In this document: piece after piece, positions 40,810 to 43,326 of the stretch | Position numbering within the stretch: position 1 is the first letter of the stretch | How the letters are laid out: each line of letters opens with the position of its first letter | NCBI GenBank assembly: GCA_017645655.1 | Contig: JAGCNZ010000081.1 | Coordinates: forward strand, 1-43,326 | Origin: Bacteroidaceae bacterium | Lineage (GTDB): Bacteria; Bacteroidota; Bacteroidia; Bacteroidales; Bacteroidaceae | Direction of reading: 5' to 3' | Length of the DNA: 43,326 nt | Position numbers and translations under genes: made by a program | The notes under the pieces: model-generated | The model's database searches: none | Seen by the model: only the letters and a program-made list of their open reading frames with translations | What the model was told of the DNA's origin: nothing

Positions 40810-43035
40810 TTAGTTGGGATACACGAGCTTGAAGTCGAGCTGCTTACGGTAGAGATCGGCATGCGCAACCTGTACCTTGACGCTGTCTCCGAGGTTGTAG
40901 CAATGGTGGTAACGCCTGCCTTTCAGGCAATAGTTCTGTTCGTCGAAGTCATAGTAATCACCCTCCAAGTCGCGAAGCGGTATCATGCCTTCGCATTTAT
41001 TCTCGTCTATCTCGACGTAGATGCCGAACTCCGTGACGCCGGATATCGTGCCTTGGAAGGTTTCGCCCAAGTGGTCGCTCATGAACTCGACCTGTTTGTA
41101 CTTGATGCTCGCCCTTTCTGCCGAGGCCGCAGTCTGTTCCATGTCGCTGCAATGCTCACAGAATTCCTCGTATTTATCCTGCCCTACATTGCGTCCGCCC
41201 TCAGCGTAGCGAGTCAGCAACCTGTGTACCATGAGGTCGGGATAGCGGCGAATCGGGGAGGTGAAGTGTGTGTAGTAGTCGAACGCGAGGCCGTAATGTC
41301 CGCAATTGAACGTGCTGTACTTGGCCTTCATCATCGCTCTGAGCGTAATCATCTCGATGACATTTTGCTCGCGCTTGCCTTTGACGTCGTCGAGGAGGCG
41401 GTTCAAGTTGCGACTTATCTCGTTCCGATTGCCCGTCGTCTTCAGCCTGTGGCCGAATTTACGGACAAAGTCGGCGAGGTTCAAGAGCTTTTGCGGATCG
41501 GGATTTTCGTGGATACGATAGGGCAGGACCTTGGGCTTCTGGTTCTTCGGAACCTTGCCTATGCTCTCGGCAACCGTTCTGTTCGCCAAAAGCATGAACT
41601 CCTCGATGAGTTTGTTGGCGTCCTTCGCCACCTTGAAGTACACGCCAGTCGGGTGTCCGTCGGCATCGATGTTGAAGCGCACCTCACACCTGTCGAAGTC
41701 CACAGCCCCGGCTGCGAAGCGCTTTTGACGCAGTATCTTTGCCATGCGATTGAGGATGATGAGCGGCTCGGCCAAGTCCTCCGCAGGTTTTGCCCCGTTA
41801 CAGCCTGGAGCAGGCAATGGAGCGGCATCTCCGGGAGCCTTATAATCCTCCTCGCTTGCCTCGTGATGGTCCTCGAGGACCTTCTGCACCTCTTCATACG
41901 TGAAGCGCCTATCGCTCCGAGTTACCGTGTGAGCCAGCTTCCAATACTTCACCTCGGCCTTCTCGTTCATGTGGAAGATGACCGAATATGTCAGCTTGTC
42001 CTCGTCGGGACGGAGCGAGCAAATGAAGTTGCAAAGGCGTTCCGGCAGCATTGGAATCGTGCGGTCCACGAGATAGACACTCGTTGCGCGCTTGTAGGCT
42101 TCCTTGTCGATGATGGAGCCCTCCTTGACGTAGTGGCTGACGTCGGCAATGTGGACGCCCACTTCCCACAGCCCCTTCTTGATTTCACGGATGCTGAGCG
42201 CGTCGTCGAAGTCTTTCGCGTCGTACGGGTCGATGGTGAAAGTCAGGACATCTCGCATGTCGAGTCGGCGGGCAATCTCTTCCTCGGTGATGCCTGGAAC
42301 GAGCTTCTCGGCAGCTTTCTCCACGGCGGCGGGATAGACATAGGGCAGTCCGTACTCGGCCAAGATAGCGTGCATCTCGGCATTATTCTCGCCTGTCTTG
42401 CCAAGTATGTCAACCACCTTGCCAATCGGGTTCTTCGCTCTGTCCGGCCATTCCACGATACGGACCACGGCTTTGTCGCCCGTCTTGCCTTTTTTGAGGT
42501 TGTCTTTCGGGATGAAGATATCGTTTGCAAGGGTTCTGTCCTCAGTCAAGAGGTATGCGTAGCCCTTCTGAACCTGCAAGGTTCCCACGAAGGTCTTGTC
42601 GCTTCGCTTGATGATGTCGGTCACCGAAGCCTCGCGAACATGGTGTTTACGGCGGGCAAGCAGCGTGACTTGGACTGTGTCGCCATCCATCGCATGCAGG
42701 CTGTTTCGCTCGGCCACAAGGATAGGTTCGCCGCCGTCGGCAGGTTCGAAGGTGTTTTTGCCGTTAGCCTTTCGGTGGAAGATGCCGGTCATCACCTGCG
42801 AAGGCATGTTCAAAGTGTAGTACCCACGCGGTTGCTCCTTGACGAAATCGTCCATGAGAAGGCCCTCGAGCACGTCGATGAGGAGCATCTTTGCCTGGCT
42901 CGTCCGCAGATGAAGCTGCTTGCAGATGCTCTTCAGGGGAAACGTGACGGCTGGGTTCTCTTGGAAAAAGTCGATGACAACGCGTTCTAAGTCGTTCTTT
43001 CGCAGTCCGTGGCTGCCGGTTTTCTTCTTGCTCAT
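40810..43035 (-). CDS. rnr: Ribonuclease R
   Basis: A 741-residue 3'-5' exoribonuclease of the RNB family. Layout: N-terminal winged-helix (about 10-75), cold-shock domains (about 80-235), catalytic RNB domain (about 250-590), and a C-terminal S1 domain (about 640-735, FQGTISGVTEFGIYVEI). The active-site acids are in FTIDPYDAKDFDDALS; HYTHFTSPIRRYPDLMVHR is the family signature. An insert of about 20 residues (EDYKAPGDAAPLPAPGCNG) breaks the RNB domain near 410 and looks like a surface loop. Single gene with its own promoter. Confidence 0.96.
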   Translation of the reverse strand: MSKKKTGSHGLRKNDLERVVIDFFQENPAVTFPLKSICKQLHLRTSQAKMLLIDVLEGLLMDDFVKEQPRGYYTLNMPSQVMTGIFHRKANGKNTFEPADGGEPILVAERNSLHAMDGDTVQVTLLARRKHHVREASVTDIIKRSDKTFVGTLQVQKGYAYLLTEDRTLANDIFIPKDNLKKGKTGDKAVVRIVEWPDRAKNPIGKVVDILGKTGENNAEMHAILAEYGLPYVYPAAVEKAAEKLVPGITEEEIARRLDMRDVLTFTIDPYDAKDFDDALSIREIKKGLWEVGVHIADVSHYVKEGSIIDKEAYKRATSVYLVDRTIPMLPERLCNFICSLRPDEDKLTYSVIFHMNEKAEVKYWKLAHTVTRSDRRFTYEEVQKVLEDHHEASEEDYKAPGDAAPLPAPGCNGAKPAEDLAEPLIILNRMAKILRQKRFAAGAVDFDRCEVRFNIDADGHPTGVYFKVAKDANKLIEEFMLLANRTVAESIGKVPKNQKPKVLPYRIHENPDPQKLLNLADFVRKFGHRLKTTGNRNEISRNLNRLLDDVKGKREQNVIEMITLRAMMKAKYSTFNCGHYGLAFDYYTHFTSPIRRYPDLMVHRLLTRYAEGGRNVGQDKYEEFCEHCSDMEQTAASAERASIKYKQVEFMSDHLGETFQGTISGVTEFGIYVEIDENKCEGMIPLRDLEGDYYDFDEQNYCLKGRRYHHCYNLGDSVKVQVAHADLYRKQLDFKLVYPN

Positions 43036-43051
43036 AACACAAATGTTTTGG

Positions 43052-43060
43052 GCAAATTTA
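43052..43060 (-). promoter_or_regulatory. -7 box of rnr
   Basis: TAAATTTGC on the minus strand fits TAnnTTTGC, 16 nt upstream of the rnr start codon. No good TTG is seen at -33. Confidence 0.55.
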
Positions 43061-43152
43061 CGAAATTTCTGTGATATGTCGGCTACTTCGGCGAGGAAAA
43101 TTTCAAAATTTCTATTGTTTGCCGACTCGACTTGTCAGGCAAGGGTTTTCGG

Positions 43153-43277
43153 CGACCCACGTGATAAATTAAATTTACCCACGTGATAAATTGATTTTAC
43201 CCACGTGATATTTGAAATATTCCACGTGATAATTTCATTTTACCCACGTGAAGTTTTTCATCGTCGCACGCCGCGTT
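43153..43277 (-). repeat. CACGTG array element, copy F
   Basis: CACGTG at 43158, 43180, 43202, 43223 and 43245, then CACGCC at 43267. Steps are 22, 22, 21, 22, 22. On the minus strand the 15-bp spacer is GAATATTTCAAATAT, identical to copy B. Upstream of rnr and near the window end; apart from the rnr promoter nothing else is seen in 43036-43326. Confidence 0.9.
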
Positions 43278-43326
43278 TGTCAACTCCACTTGTCAGAGTC
43301 GGTAAGTTTGCGCCCCAAAACTCCCG

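Noticed and set aside
40684-42990. 768-codon open frame antisense to rnr
   Set aside because: It mirrors the RNase R gene almost exactly, has no recognisable domain, and arises from codon bias on the opposite strand.

Overview
The window looks like a chromosomal segment of an anaerobic Bacteroidales bacterium, most likely from the Prevotellaceae. This rests on Bacteroidetes-type promoters (TAnnTTTGC -7 boxes), A-rich instead of Shine-Dalgarno leaders, Bacteroidetes-style lipoproteins, TonB-dependent receptors, a DUF4954 protein and an oxygen-independent (CbiK/CbiD/CbiG) cobalamin pathway. The genus is inferred, not proven.

Layout. 1-3041 (minus): an ECF sigma factor, a membrane-anchored putative anti-sigma factor and two secreted proteins of unknown function, the last cut by the window edge. 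3159-3240: tRNA-Leu(UAG). 3303-7360: a fasciclin-like lipoprotein, a small membrane protein and an aminoglycoside-phosphotransferase-fold sugar kinase (minus). 7478-13526 (plus): a large MG2-type exported protein, a CotH-kinase-like exported protein and a SpoU/TrmH RNA methyltransferase. 13597-15387 (minus): DUF4954 protein. 15502-23575 (plus): queD-queE followed closely by four two-domain corrin-ring enzymes (CbiH-CbiC, CbiE-CbiT, CbiG-CbiF, CbiJ-CbiD) and a HAD phosphatase. 23570-25813 (minus): BtuC-like permease and BtuF-like lipoprotein. 25892-28281 (plus): cobS-cobU-cobT. 28470-38721 (minus): a cobalamin riboswitch drives two TonB-dependent receptors and a lipoprotein CbiK-like chelatase, then cbiA (split in two frames), cbiP, cobD and cbiB. 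39218-43035 (minus): a PurF-like protein lacking the usual N-terminal cysteine, and RNase R.

Together the genes cover most of anaerobic adenosylcobalamin synthesis plus outer- and inner-membrane corrinoid uptake. CbiL, the corrinoid adenosyltransferase, the alpha-ribazole phosphatase CobC and the BtuD ATPase are not seen here.

The most unusual signal is a family of six intergenic elements, plus a probable decayed copy inside the anti-sigma gene. Each has CACGTG (or a decayed form of it) every 22 bp with exactly one 21-bp step, A/T-rich spacers and inverted ends of the type AACGYCACG. They occur at 10366-10492, 20959-21106, 28288-28414, 33133-33281, 39061-39209 and 43153-43277. I do not recognise this family.
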